Source of the DNA: Methylococcaceae bacterium
GTDB lineage: Bacteria; Pseudomonadota; Gammaproteobacteria; Methylococcales; Methylomonadaceae
Length of the DNA stretch: 56,606 bases
Reading direction: 5' to 3'
Assembly: GCA_030693065.1 (NCBI GenBank)
Contig: JAUYBL010000008.1
Coordinates: 1-56,606, forward strand
Shown: positions 43,780 through 52,390 of the stretch, piece after piece
How the letters are laid out: the number at the start of each line of letters is the position of its first letter
Numbering within the stretch: position 1 is the first letter of the stretch
The notes under the pieces: generated by a model
Seen by the model: the letters and a program-made list of their open reading frames with translations, nothing else
What the model was told of the DNA's origin: nothing
Database searches by the model: none
Position numbers and translations under genes: made by a program

Positions 43780-44451
43780 ATGAGAATTTTATTAATAGAA
43801 GATGACGCCGTTCTTGCTGATGGCTTGACCCATACACTCAGCGGTTCAGGGTATGTCGTTACTGTTGCAACCAGCGGAAACTATGCCCAGCAGCTACTGA
43901 CAGCTCAGGATTTTGATCTGATTGTGTTGGATTTGGGGCTGCCGGATATGGACGGACTGGAATTGCTGCGCAAACTCCGGCACCGTAAAGTGCCATTGCC
44001 GATCATGATTTTGACCGCTCGCGACAGTGTTAACGATCGCATTATCGGCATTGAACAAGGTGCCGATGATTACATGAGTAAACCCTTTGAACTCAAAGAG
44101 TTGGAAGCTCGGATTCATGGGCTGATTCGCCGTTGTTACGGCGGCTTTAATGATGCGATAGTTTTAGGGCGATTAACCTTAGAGCCTCGTAATCATCGCT
44201 TATCAGTCGATGATCAACCGCTAACGCTATCGGCCAGAGAATATGGCGTGTTGGAGATTTTATTATTGCAGGCGGGCAAAGTCGTTAGTAAAGATCGCAT
44301 TGCCCAGCGCTTATCTGTCGATGATGATGCACTGACCGATAATGCGGTAGAAATTTACATTCATCGATTACGCAAAAGGCTGGAACCTTATGGTGTGGTG
44401 ATTCGCACCGTGCGTGGTTTAGGTTACTTACTGGAGGCAAGCGATGAATAA
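43780..44451 (+). CDS. OmpR-family response regulator (QseB/PmrA/TctD-like)
   Basis: 223 residues. The receiver starts MRILLIEDDAVLADGLTHTL, with phosphoacceptor Asp in DLIVLDLGLPDMDGLELLRKL and Lys in DDYMSKPFELKELEARI. The winged-helix effector has LTLSAREYGVLEILLLQAGKVVSKDRI and NAVEIYIHRLRKRLEPYGVVIRTVRGLGYLL. It is followed by its histidine kinase with an 8-nt overlap. The regulon is not visible. The divergent SulP-USP gene is the closest candidate target across a 288-nt gap. Confidence 0.93.
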   Translation: MRILLIEDDAVLADGLTHTLSGSGYVVTVATSGNYAQQLLTAQDFDLIVLDLGLPDMDGLELLRKLRHRKVPLPIMILTARDSVNDRIIGIEQGADDYMSKPFELKELEARIHGLIRRCYGGFNDAIVLGRLTLEPRNHRLSVDDQPLTLSAREYGVLEILLLQAGKVVSKDRIAQRLSVDDDALTDNAVEIYIHRLRKRLEPYGVVIRTVRGLGYLLEASDE

Positions 44452-45811
44452 CCCCCGTAGTCTTAAAAGCGTCATTTTATTGCGGCTAGCGATACCGCTG
44501 ATTATTTTTATGGCCTTGGAAACCGTGGTGTCGTATTTCGTCACCTTGCATTACGTCGATAATGCCTATGACCGCTGGCTGCTGGATTCTGCTCGATCCT
44601 TAACCCAAGAAATCAAGCTGGATGCGGGTAAGGTGGTGGTCGATCTGCCGCCTGAAGCGCTGGAAATTTTTAAATGGGACGAATCAGATAAAACCTATTT
44701 CAAAATTATCTCCGCACAACAAGGCGTAATAGCGGGTGATAAATTTGTACCGGAGCCCTTTGACGACGATACCGATTGGACGCGCGCCGTTTTTTTAGAT
44801 GAAACAATGTATGGCGAACCGGTGCGAGTGGTGTCGATGATGCTGCCCACCGAACCGGGTGCCGAAAAAATATTTGTGCATGTGGCAGAGACAGTCAACA
44901 AACGCCGCGCGATGATGATCGACATTCTCTTGGCTGACTTGGTGCCGCAATTGATATTGGTGTTGGTTGTTGGCTTATTTTTGTTGCGCGGTATAAAACG
45001 CGGTTTGCAGCCATTGCAACTGGTAGCCAATGAAATTGCCCAACGTAGTCCACGCGACTTGCGGCCGATTCCAGAACGACACGTCTACCAAGAAGTGCAA
45101 GTCTTGACCAACACCATCAATGAGTTGTTACAGCGCTTGGCCCATGGTATTGCCAGTCAACAACGCTTTATCGCCAACGCCGCCCATCAATTGCGTACCC
45201 CTTTGGCGGGTCTAAAGTTGCAAGCCGCGCGGGCGTTGCGTGAGCAAAATGTCGAGGCCATGCAGCCGGCATTAGAGCAGATTCAAAACAGCGCTGATCG
45301 CATGGCGCACCTGACGTCGCAGCTATTGGTTTTAGCCCGCTCCGAACCTATCGAAGGCGATTATGAATTAGTGCCGGTGGATCTAGTGGAGCTGGCCCGC
45401 AGCACGTGCATGGAGTTTGTGCCCAAAGCCTTACAGCGTAATATTGAGCTTGGTTTCGAAAGTGACGAGCCGGCGCTGATTATCAAAGGCGATGCCATTT
45501 TGCTGAGAGAACTGCTGGCTAATCTGCTCGACAACGCCATTACCTACGGCCATGAACATGGCAATATTCTGATCAAGCTGGAACGAAATCCGACACCATG
45601 CTTGATTGTAGAAGATGATGGACCAGGCATTCCCGAGTCTGAACGCCAACGTATATTTGAGCGTTTTTATCGCATTCCCGGCACTTCCGGAGTCGGTTGT
45701 GGTTTAGGTTTGGCGATTGTTAAAGAAATCGCCGATCTACACAAAGCGCGTTTGCAGCTCAGACCTTTTAATGAACGGGTAGGTACGCGAATTGAATTGA
45801 AGTTTGATTAG
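44444..45811 (+). CDS. Sensor histidine kinase (QseC/TctE-like)
   Basis: 455 residues. One membrane segment near 12-32 and a second near 165-185 flank a periplasmic sensor domain (2CSK-type; VDLPPEALEIFKWDESDKTYFKI). HAMP-like sequence follows, then the H box RFIANAAHQLRTPLAGLKLQ, the N box LRELLANLLDNAITYGHEHG, and the G boxes EDDGPGIPESE and GVGCGLGLAIVKEIADLH. The signal is unknown. Encoded with the response regulator in one transcript. Confidence 0.92.
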   Translation: MNNPRSLKSVILLRLAIPLIIFMALETVVSYFVTLHYVDNAYDRWLLDSARSLTQEIKLDAGKVVVDLPPEALEIFKWDESDKTYFKIISAQQGVIAGDKFVPEPFDDDTDWTRAVFLDETMYGEPVRVVSMMLPTEPGAEKIFVHVAETVNKRRAMMIDILLADLVPQLILVLVVGLFLLRGIKRGLQPLQLVANEIAQRSPRDLRPIPERHVYQEVQVLTNTINELLQRLAHGIASQQRFIANAAHQLRTPLAGLKLQAARALREQNVEAMQPALEQIQNSADRMAHLTSQLLVLARSEPIEGDYELVPVDLVELARSTCMEFVPKALQRNIELGFESDEPALIIKGDAILLRELLANLLDNAITYGHEHGNILIKLERNPTPCLIVEDDGPGIPESERQRIFERFYRIPGTSGVGCGLGLAIVKEIADLHKARLQLRPFNERVGTRIELKFD

Positions 45812-45834
45812 TTGTAAGGCCCGCACCTACAGCA

Positions 45835-46647
45835 CTAAAGAACTTGCAAAGAGTTGGACGGCTTGCTCAGCAAATTAACCCGCACATCCATACTATTCAA
45901 AACGCAGCCTACGCCAAACTGGTGAAATATCGACACATCAGCGGCGTCGCGACCAAAGGCCACAATCACTCTGCCACCGCGAGGCCCGCTTTGGGTGGGA
46001 TCAAACGTATACCAGCGTCCGCCGATATACGCTTCAAACCATGCATGCAAGTCCATTGGTTCAAGCTGATACAAATATCCCACTACCAGCCGCGCCGGAA
46101 TGCTGATACTTCGACATAAGGTGATGGCCAGTTGCGCCAAATCTCTGCAGACACCATAGCCGCGGTTGTTAATATCAATGGCGGAGAGTGGTAAATCGCT
46201 GGAACCGGGAATGTAATTAATGTTGCGTTGTACCCAGTCATTAATTTGGCTGACTTGATCGTAACCGGGCAGGGCATCGGCAACGATCTCGCGCGCTAGA
46301 TCACCAAACCGATCCGATTCACAATAACGGCTGGGTAACAGATACGGCAGAATCTGGTTCGGCAGGTTCTGGATTTCCACAAAATTAGCGCCGGGTGCGG
46401 TATCAATATTGTCGGGGGTGATGACCTCAAACGCAGTATGAACAATAAACTCGCCTGGCGGTGCCACCAGGCGCTGACAGAAATTGCCGACACTGTCTTT
46501 GTTTTCAGTGATGGGGACGCCGGGCTCAACAATGTAACTGGCTTTGGTAATGCGTTGCTGAGCGGCGCTTAATGGTCGCAGCATTAAAATTAATGCGGTG
46601 GGATCCTCGATCTGAAAATGCAGATCGCAACTGACTTGCAGTTTCAT
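45835..46647 (-). CDS. Transglutaminase-like protein (bacterial transglutaminase N plus core)
   Basis: About 270 residues from the ATG at 46647 (MKLQVSCDLHFQIEDPTAL). A longer start at 46716 would overlap the ParA-like gene by 35 nt. An N-terminal beta domain (MLRPLSAAQQRITKASYIVEP) precedes a transglutaminase core with the triad Cys in NNRGYGVCRDLAQLAITL, His in EPMDLHAWFEAYIGGRW and Asp in YTFDPTQSGPRGGRVIVAFGRDA. There is no signal peptide from this start. Cytosolic members with this layout lack known substrates and may be proteases or peptide hydrolases. It follows the ParA-like gene at a distance of 34 nt. Confidence 0.87.
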   Translation of the reverse strand: MKLQVSCDLHFQIEDPTALILMLRPLSAAQQRITKASYIVEPGVPITENKDSVGNFCQRLVAPPGEFIVHTAFEVITPDNIDTAPGANFVEIQNLPNQILPYLLPSRYCESDRFGDLAREIVADALPGYDQVSQINDWVQRNINYIPGSSDLPLSAIDINNRGYGVCRDLAQLAITLCRSISIPARLVVGYLYQLEPMDLHAWFEAYIGGRWYTFDPTQSGPRGGRVIVAFGRDAADVSIFHQFGVGCVLNSMDVRVNLLSKPSNSLQVL

Positions 46648-46681
46648 TGCGGTTTGCTGATCCGTGTCAGTGCTACCGGTT

Positions 46682-47377
46682 TCAAAGACCCACCCATTGC
46701 AGCTGATCGTAAGCATGTCTTAACCACACTTTTACGCGTTGCCGTTCCAGCAAGCCTAACGCATTCAAGTTTTCATAGTCTTTATTTTGGGCGGCCCAAA
46801 AGCTTGAGCTATTCGCGTCAATTTTGGTCATGACCGGTGCATGCAGTCGCTTCAAGTTAATCACTTTGGCGTTTAGCGCCAAGGCACGGTCTTTAACGCC
46901 TGAGGATTCTAAAATCGAAAATTTATCATCGCGTAGTTGGTTAAGTACCAGAATGTAATTTAAGCGAGAGCCATACTGATCAAGCAGCTTATCAAGCAAA
47001 TCTACGCAATCTTTACCGGAGTCCATCACATTCCAGTAGGTCAGAGAAATGCCTAAGTCTTCGGCCAAGTCCAGCACACCTGATTCATCCAGCCACTTTG
47101 CCAGCGGATGATGGGTTTGGGCGGCCAGATCAACCAGAATCCTATGCTCAGGGTTCTCGGCGGCTGTTTCTACAATGGCGTCCAGACTTTCGTAATTATC
47201 GATGATGGTGGGCGATGCATAGTCTGAGTAAAAACGTAGCAATGAACCATGCGAACGGTCGGTATCAAAACCAATAAAGGGGATTTTGTTGCCAATCATG
47301 TACTGAGCCAGCACTCGCGCCACCACAGATTTGCCGACACCGCCTTTTTCACCGCCGATAAGATGAATCGTACTCAT
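46682..47377 (-). CDS. ParA/MinD-family ATPase (TraL-like)
   Basis: 231 residues. The N-terminus MSTIHLIGGEKGGVGKSVVARVLAQYM contains the deviant Walker A (KGGVGKS) of the ParA superfamily. A second Asp region is in IPFIGFDTDRSHGS and the hydrolytic LVDLAAQTHHPLAKWLDESGVLDLAEDL replaces the usual switch. It resembles TraL-type mobilisation or BcsQ/MipZ-like ATPases in length and layout; no DNA-binding tail is visible. No plasmid partitioning partner (ParB) or conjugation genes are nearby. It is probably co-transcribed with the transglutaminase-like gene. Confidence 0.75.
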   Translation of the reverse strand: MSTIHLIGGEKGGVGKSVVARVLAQYMIGNKIPFIGFDTDRSHGSLLRFYSDYASPTIIDNYESLDAIVETAAENPEHRILVDLAAQTHHPLAKWLDESGVLDLAEDLGISLTYWNVMDSGKDCVDLLDKLLDQYGSRLNYILVLNQLRDDKFSILESSGVKDRALALNAKVINLKRLHAPVMTKIDANSSSFWAAQNKDYENLNALGLLERQRVKVWLRHAYDQLQWVGL

Positions 47378-47478
47378 TGTTGCTCCTGAATTGATAAGGG
47401 TAATGTATTTGCTTTAGAGCCAAGCAATAAGCGAACCACTTTTATATTTTTGGCTCCTTTATCATTCCTTAGCTCATG

Positions 47479-47574
47479 CTTCGACAAGACTTTCCTGAGC
47501 TCAGCCGAAAGAGTCGCACGAATGAATAAGTTGATGAATTAATTATAAAACCGTTCGCACTGAGCTTGTCGAAG
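47479..47574. repeat. Dispersed inverted repeat, third copy of the ttcgacaagctc family
   Basis: cttcgacaagactttcctgagctcag and the mirror half ctgagcttgtcgaag, with ccgttcgca between. It is a divergent copy of the same element family as 47762-47907, but lacks the outer ends. Between 47378 and 48016 I see no other genes. Confidence 0.65.
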
Positions 47575-47761
47575 TGCAATTTTTACCGCTTCCCGTTTAA
47601 GAATTTAATCACTTGGATGGGCTGCACAGACGGATAGAGCGTGTCATTAACATCTATTTATTTCAAATTTAGCAATACTGCAGTGGGTGTTTTTGGTGCA
47701 TCAAAGTGGTCTTTTGTTTCAAATTGGTGCGAGCTTTTGTAAATCATGTCGCCTTGTTGAT

Positions 47762-47907
47762 TATAGGGAGCCTCGAAAAACACATTCCGATCATGGTTCG
47801 ACAAGCTCACCACGAACGGAACTCATTGATTTGTAATGTACCGTTCGCATTTATGCCCTGTGGGTACTGAGTTTATCGAAGTGCATGGTTTTTCGAGGTT
47901 CCCTATA
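47762..47907. repeat. MITE-like element upstream of the phosphorylase-kinase-like operon
   Basis: A 146-bp element. The outer terminal inverted repeat is tatagggagcctcgaaaaa / tttttcgaggttccctata (19 bp, one mismatch). Inside are ttcgacaagctcaccacgaacgg and ccgttcgcatttatgccct...tcgaagtgca. It shares its interior with the 52241-52380 element and has no ORF, as expected of a non-autonomous miniature element. The mobilising transposase is unknown. Confidence 0.75.
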
Positions 47908-48016
47908 CTTAATGTGTAACATTATTGGCTCAACAATTGCTGTGCTACTGTAGATTTAGCCCAATATGCTTAAAGCAAGCCTAATAATTTACTCATCAAC
48001 GTCGCCTTAATTGACC

Positions 48017-51000
48017 ATGAAACCAACTCAGAACGACCCATTAGAGGCCTATTTTCAGCAAGTGCAAGACATTATTTTAAGCCGCCAGCATTGGGTGACC
48101 GGCTTATTACCGGCCAGCACTGCTGTCACTGTGCACGGTAATTACACCGATGCCTGGGTGAGAGATAACGTTTACAGCATTCTTTCTGCATGGGGGCTGG
48201 CGCTGGCTTATCGACGGACAGGTGATAGCAACGACCGCGCTTATCTTCTTGAACAAAGCGTAGTTAAACTGATGCGGGGTCTGCTGACAGCGATGATGCG
48301 CCAGGCCGCAAAGGTTGAAAAATTCAAGCAGTCGCAAAATCCGCTGGATGCTTTACATGCCAAATACGACACTAAAACCGGTGCAGTGGTGGTGGGTGAT
48401 GATGAATGGGGACATTTGCAGTTGGATGCGACGTCATTATTTTTATTGATGTTGGCGCAAATGACAGCCTCTGGATTGCGCATCGTTTTTACCATCGATG
48501 AAGTCAATTTCGTGCAGAATTTGGTGCATTACGTCAGCCGCACTTACCGGACGCCCGACTATGGCATCTGGGAGCGTGGCCATAAAACCAATCACGGCAT
48601 TGCTGAGTTAAATGCCAGTTCCATCGGCATGGCAAAGGCCGCGCTGGAGGCATTGTCCGGATTTAATTTATTTGGTAAAGAGGGCGGACAAGCATCTGTG
48701 GTGCATGTGATCAGTGACGATATTGCCCGCACACGCATTACCCTGGAATCGCTGTTACCCAGAGAATCCATTTCTAAAGAGGCCGATGCGGCCGTGCTAA
48801 GTATTACCGGATTTCCGGCCTTTGCAGTTGATAATCAGGCGATTCGAGCGAAAACAGAAGCGATTATTTGCGAGAAACTTGAAGGCCGTTATGGCTGTAA
48901 ACGCTTTTTGTTGGATGGTCACCAAACGGCTATAGAAGATAGTCATCGTATGTATTACGACCCGCATGAGCTAAAGCAATTCACTGATATTGAATGTGAA
49001 TGGCCATTATTTTTTACCTATTTACTGCTGAATAGCTTGTTTACTGGTGATGTTGCCGCCGCCCAAAGCTATCGCGCAAAATTGGAAAGCTTGCTGGTTG
49101 AACACAATGGCCAACAGCTATTGCCTGAGTTGTATTTAGTGCCTATTGATTTAATTGCCGCAGAAAAAGCCAATCCGCATAGCCAGCAACGGGTGCCGAA
49201 TGAAAACATTCCGCTGGTGTGGGCACAAAGCCTTTTTATCCTCGGCAGTCTTATTCAAGATGGTTTACTTGAAATCGATGATATTGATCCATTAGGCCGC
49301 TACAAAGTTGTTAAACACTCCCAAGATTGCCGACTGCAAATTCAGTTATTGGCTCAGGACGAAGCCGTACAAAACAGCTTGAAGAACTACGAAATTCATA
49401 CGCAGACATTAGCAGAAATAGCACCCATACAGATTAGAGAGGCCAGTGAATTAGCTGAGGCTTACACCCATGTCGGCCGAAACGATCTTATCGGTTTGAC
49501 GGGACGACCCATGCGTCAGTTACGAACCTTGGCAACATCCAAAATGTATGTGTTAGCTGGTGAGCGGCTGCTGTTTTTACCCCAGTGCCTTAATCAAAAA
49601 GGCTTTTATCTGGCGATGGATAACCGCTTGCTGATTCAGCGTCTACGCTTGGAATTTGCCTATATCTACAGGCATTGGGATAGACCGGGTAATCCGTTAG
49701 TGGTGATAACCATCAAGCACAATATGCTGGCCAATCAGCGAGAAATACTCATTGAATTTATCAAAGAGCTACAGCAAGGCGCGACGCAAGGGATTGCCTT
49801 ACAACTTGGGACGCTGTTGGGTTTTGCCGAGTCTGCAAGCTACGAAAAAATTAATTATTTGCATGATTTTCAATTTTCCAAAGCGTCTTGGCAGGAATCA
49901 GAGCGACCCTTTTTTAATGTTTTGCCAAGCACCACCGCGATACCTAAGCCAATCGACACCTATCGAATTACAAAGTGGGAAATCGGTAGCGATGATGATC
50001 TTATCAAACAACTAAAAACCAACGCCAACCTCTATGCACAACTGGAAGTATTAAGCTTATTGAGCCTTCGTCATGGTCTGGATTACGACACCGGCTTAGC
50101 GAAAGACGGTACCGCCAGTTGTGTGCGTGGTTTACTGGAAGAAGTCTATGAGCGGGCTGGTGATCAGCATATTTGGTTTGTTGTTAGACGATGTGCCGGC
50201 TTACTGGGTAAATACGACATCAATCTGGAACAGGCCGCTACCGAGATTTTGGTTCGGCAACATGCACTGACCTTGGGTCGTGCCTACAGTGGCAGAGCAA
50301 CATTGACGCGCCCTGCCGATTCCTCGGAAATTTTGCACATCATCCGCACTTATAATAATAACGATGCCAGCGAACACATCATTGTTCAAGAATTGGTGCT
50401 GTATTTAGGCATGTTAATCAAGTCCAATCCTGAGCTGTTTGCCGATATGCATACGGTGCGCGTCGGTCATATCCTGCAATTGCTCACCGTCAGACAACAA
50501 CGTGAGTCAGGTTGCAGTACCTTGGATCAAGCGTTTAACGAAATCCTTTCCTTACCGCCGTATCAATTATCCATAAAAGTAAAAGAAACCCTGGAAGACT
50601 ACAGCAACACCGAAAATCAATTGGATTTGGCGGAGATGCTGCATATTGAAGGCCCTCTAAATGAAGCCAGTTGTCGAGAATTAACCAGTGCGCGCTTCTC
50701 AACAAGTATGGATCCCAAAGACCAGATAGACATCAATGATTGGTATGGCTGGCGCGAACAGCAAGGCAGTGTCGGTAGGGAAAATGATGCGTTTTATGCC
50801 AATGTCTGGGGTATTTTGCACCATTGCACAGGCTTAACGATTGGCGACAAACTCAACAGTAAAAATCGCCTGGACAGTGAGACCACCTTGTCGCAGTCGA
50901 CAGCAGGTGAGCAAAGTTTTAAATTGCACGTCAACCATTTGCTTAACAAAATTCAAGCGCCGGTGTATCGGCAGTTAACGGTTGAGGCTTTAAAAGCCAT

Positions 51001-51226
51001 GGCATCTATTTTTCGTGAAACTCCGTCGCTGCATATTGATGATAATTTAGTTGCTGACATCATTATTGGCCATGCCGTTAGGATTAGTTGGTTACAATCG
51101 CACCCTGAACATGAAGAAAACTATGAAGAGAGTGCATCGTTAGCTTGGCAGGCTTTTTACCGATTACCGCCGCACCAAGTTGCCAACGGCATCCTCGATG
51201 CTTTAAACCATTTACTTAATAATTAA
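48017..51226 (+). CDS. Phosphorylase kinase alpha/beta subunit homologue (GH15-related)
   Basis: 1069 residues from the ATG at 48017. The first 430 residues are a glucoamylase-like (alpha/alpha)6 domain: WVTGLLPAS, DAWVRDNVYSILSAWGLALAY, LEQSVVKLMRGLL, HAKYDTKTG, VVGDDEWGHLQLDATS, LAQMTASGLRIV, IWERGHKTNHGIAELNASSIGMAK, ECEWPLF, VWAQSLFILGSL. These line up closely with the mammalian PhK alpha chain as I recall it. The C-terminal 600 residues (LTGRPMRQLRTLATSKMYVL; HGLDYDTG; LLEEVYERAGDQHIWFVVRR; FKLHVNHLLNKIQAPVYRQL) also follow that protein. No kinase domain, calmodulin motif or C-terminal prenylation Cys is visible. It is in one operon with glucokinase (11-nt gap) and is bracketed by two repeat elements. 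It may act on glycogen or maltodextrin metabolism; catalytic activity is uncertain. Confidence 0.88.
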   Translation: MKPTQNDPLEAYFQQVQDIILSRQHWVTGLLPASTAVTVHGNYTDAWVRDNVYSILSAWGLALAYRRTGDSNDRAYLLEQSVVKLMRGLLTAMMRQAAKVEKFKQSQNPLDALHAKYDTKTGAVVVGDDEWGHLQLDATSLFLLMLAQMTASGLRIVFTIDEVNFVQNLVHYVSRTYRTPDYGIWERGHKTNHGIAELNASSIGMAKAALEALSGFNLFGKEGGQASVVHVISDDIARTRITLESLLPRESISKEADAAVLSITGFPAFAVDNQAIRAKTEAIICEKLEGRYGCKRFLLDGHQTAIEDSHRMYYDPHELKQFTDIECEWPLFFTYLLLNSLFTGDVAAAQSYRAKLESLLVEHNGQQLLPELYLVPIDLIAAEKANPHSQQRVPNENIPLVWAQSLFILGSLIQDGLLEIDDIDPLGRYKVVKHSQDCRLQIQLLAQDEAVQNSLKNYEIHTQTLAEIAPIQIREASELAEAYTHVGRNDLIGLTGRPMRQLRTLATSKMYVLAGERLLFLPQCLNQKGFYLAMDNRLLIQRLRLEFAYIYRHWDRPGNPLVVITIKHNMLANQREILIEFIKELQQGATQGIALQLGTLLGFAESASYEKINYLHDFQFSKASWQESERPFFNVLPSTTAIPKPIDTYRITKWEIGSDDDLIKQLKTNANLYAQLEVLSLLSLRHGLDYDTGLAKDGTASCVRGLLEEVYERAGDQHIWFVVRRCAGLLGKYDINLEQAATEILVRQHALTLGRAYSGRATLTRPADSSEILHIIRTYNNNDASEHIIVQELVLYLGMLIKSNPELFADMHTVRVGHILQLLTVRQQRESGCSTLDQAFNEILSLPPYQLSIKVKETLEDYSNTENQLDLAEMLHIEGPLNEASCRELTSARFSTSMDPKDQIDINDWYGWREQQGSVGRENDAFYANVWGILHHCTGLTIGDKLNSKNRLDSETTLSQSTAGEQSFKLHVNHLLNKIQAPVYRQLTVEALKAMASIFRETPSLHIDDNLVADIIIGHAVRISWLQSHPEHEENYEESASLAWQAFYRLPPHQVANGILDALNHLLNN

Positions 51227-51237
51227 CGAGGTAGATC

Positions 51238-52212
51238 GTGATATTAGCTGGCGATATAGGCGGAACCAAAACAGTATTAACGCTACTGACAAACAATGCC
51301 GACGGCACCCAGGCGTGCATAAAAGAAGAAACCTACCCAAGCCAACAATTTCCAGAATTTGACGACATTCTGACGGCCTTTTTACCTGCGGATGTGACGA
51401 TCAGTTCTGCGTGTTTTGGTGTTGCTGGTCCGGTTGTTAATCAACGCTGCCAAACCACTAATTTACCGTGGTTGCTGGACGGGGAAGCGCTGAAATTAAA
51501 ATTGGCTACGAGTAAAGTGAAACTGCTTAATGATCTGGAAGCCATGGCGCTGGGCATGTTGTATTTGCCGGCGCAAGAGCTGATAGAGTTAAATCCCAAT
51601 GCACAAGTTCAAGCAGGCAATATCGCAGTAATCGCTGCTGGAACTGGCTTGGGTGAAGCAATTTTGTATTGGGATGGGTATAAACATCATCCTATCGCAA
51701 CCGAAGGCGGCCACAGTGATTTTGCCGCGCAAAACGTCCAGCAAGATCAGTTGTTAGAGTATCTTAGAAAAAGTTACCCAGATCATGTCAGTTACGAACG
51801 CATCTTATCGGGCATTGGTTTTAGCCATTTGTACGATTTTCTTTGCGGCCATGGTTTTGCCCCGCATTGTCTTGATGTGCCGGAACTAGATAGTAAAGTT
51901 GATAGAAATGCCGTTATTTCTCAACTGGGCCTAGTGGGAGAAGATGCGTTGTGTGCAGAAGTAGTCAGGCTGTTTGTAGAACTATACGGCGCAGAAACAG
52001 GTAACTTGGCATTAAAGTCACTGGCGATAGGCGGAGTTTTTATAGGTGGCGGCATTGCACCAAAAATATTACCCGCTTTACAAAAAGGTGGCTTTATCGA
52101 AGCGTTTAAAGCCAAAGGCCGCTTTTTGCCATTGCTCGATAAAATCTCAGTGAAAGTATCATCAAACCCCCGCACGCCGTTGATTGGCGCAATTAACTAT
52201 TTTGGGGGTTAG
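51238..52212 (+). CDS. glk: Glucokinase
   Basis: ATP-dependent glucose phosphorylation giving glucose 6-phosphate. 324 residues from a GTG start (MILAGDIGGTKTVLTLL) preceded by GAGG. It has the proteobacterial glucokinase pattern: FGVAGPVVNQRCQTTNLPW, LNDLEAMALGML, VIAAGTGLGEAILYWDG, ATEGGHSDFAAQ and the C-terminal GGVFIGGGIAPKILPAL. It is 11 nt after the PhK-like gene, so the products are co-expressed, which points to glucose or glycogen handling. This is not the ROK-family type. Confidence 0.93.
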   Translation: MILAGDIGGTKTVLTLLTNNADGTQACIKEETYPSQQFPEFDDILTAFLPADVTISSACFGVAGPVVNQRCQTTNLPWLLDGEALKLKLATSKVKLLNDLEAMALGMLYLPAQELIELNPNAQVQAGNIAVIAAGTGLGEAILYWDGYKHHPIATEGGHSDFAAQNVQQDQLLEYLRKSYPDHVSYERILSGIGFSHLYDFLCGHGFAPHCLDVPELDSKVDRNAVISQLGLVGEDALCAEVVRLFVELYGAETGNLALKSLAIGGVFIGGGIAPKILPALQKGGFIEAFKAKGRFLPLLDKISVKVSSNPRTPLIGAINYFGG

Positions 52213-52240
52213 TTTTAAGCGTCAACCTTACGATCTTTCA

Positions 52241-52380
52241 AGGGAACCTCTAAAAATTATCCATTCATGCTTCGACAGGCTCAGCACGAACGGATAAGTT
52301 TTTGATTTAAATAAACCACCGTTCGCATTTATGCCCTATGGGTACTGAGCTTGTCGAAGTGCAATTTTTAGAGGTCCCCT
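52241..52380. repeat. MITE-like element downstream of glk
   Basis: The outer inverted repeat is agggaacctctaaaaatt / aatttttagaggtcccct (18 bp, one mismatch). The interior ttcgacaggctcagcacgaacgg ... ccgttcgcatttatgccct matches the 47762 element in the same orientation. With that copy it brackets the phosphorylase-kinase-like/glk operon. No ORF inside. Confidence 0.75.
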
Positions 52381-52390
52381 CAATTTGAAC

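Noticed and set aside
47762-52380. A true composite transposon carrying the PhK-like/glk operon
   Set aside because: No transposase or target duplication is visible and the elements also occur singly. Kept only as a possibility in the findings.
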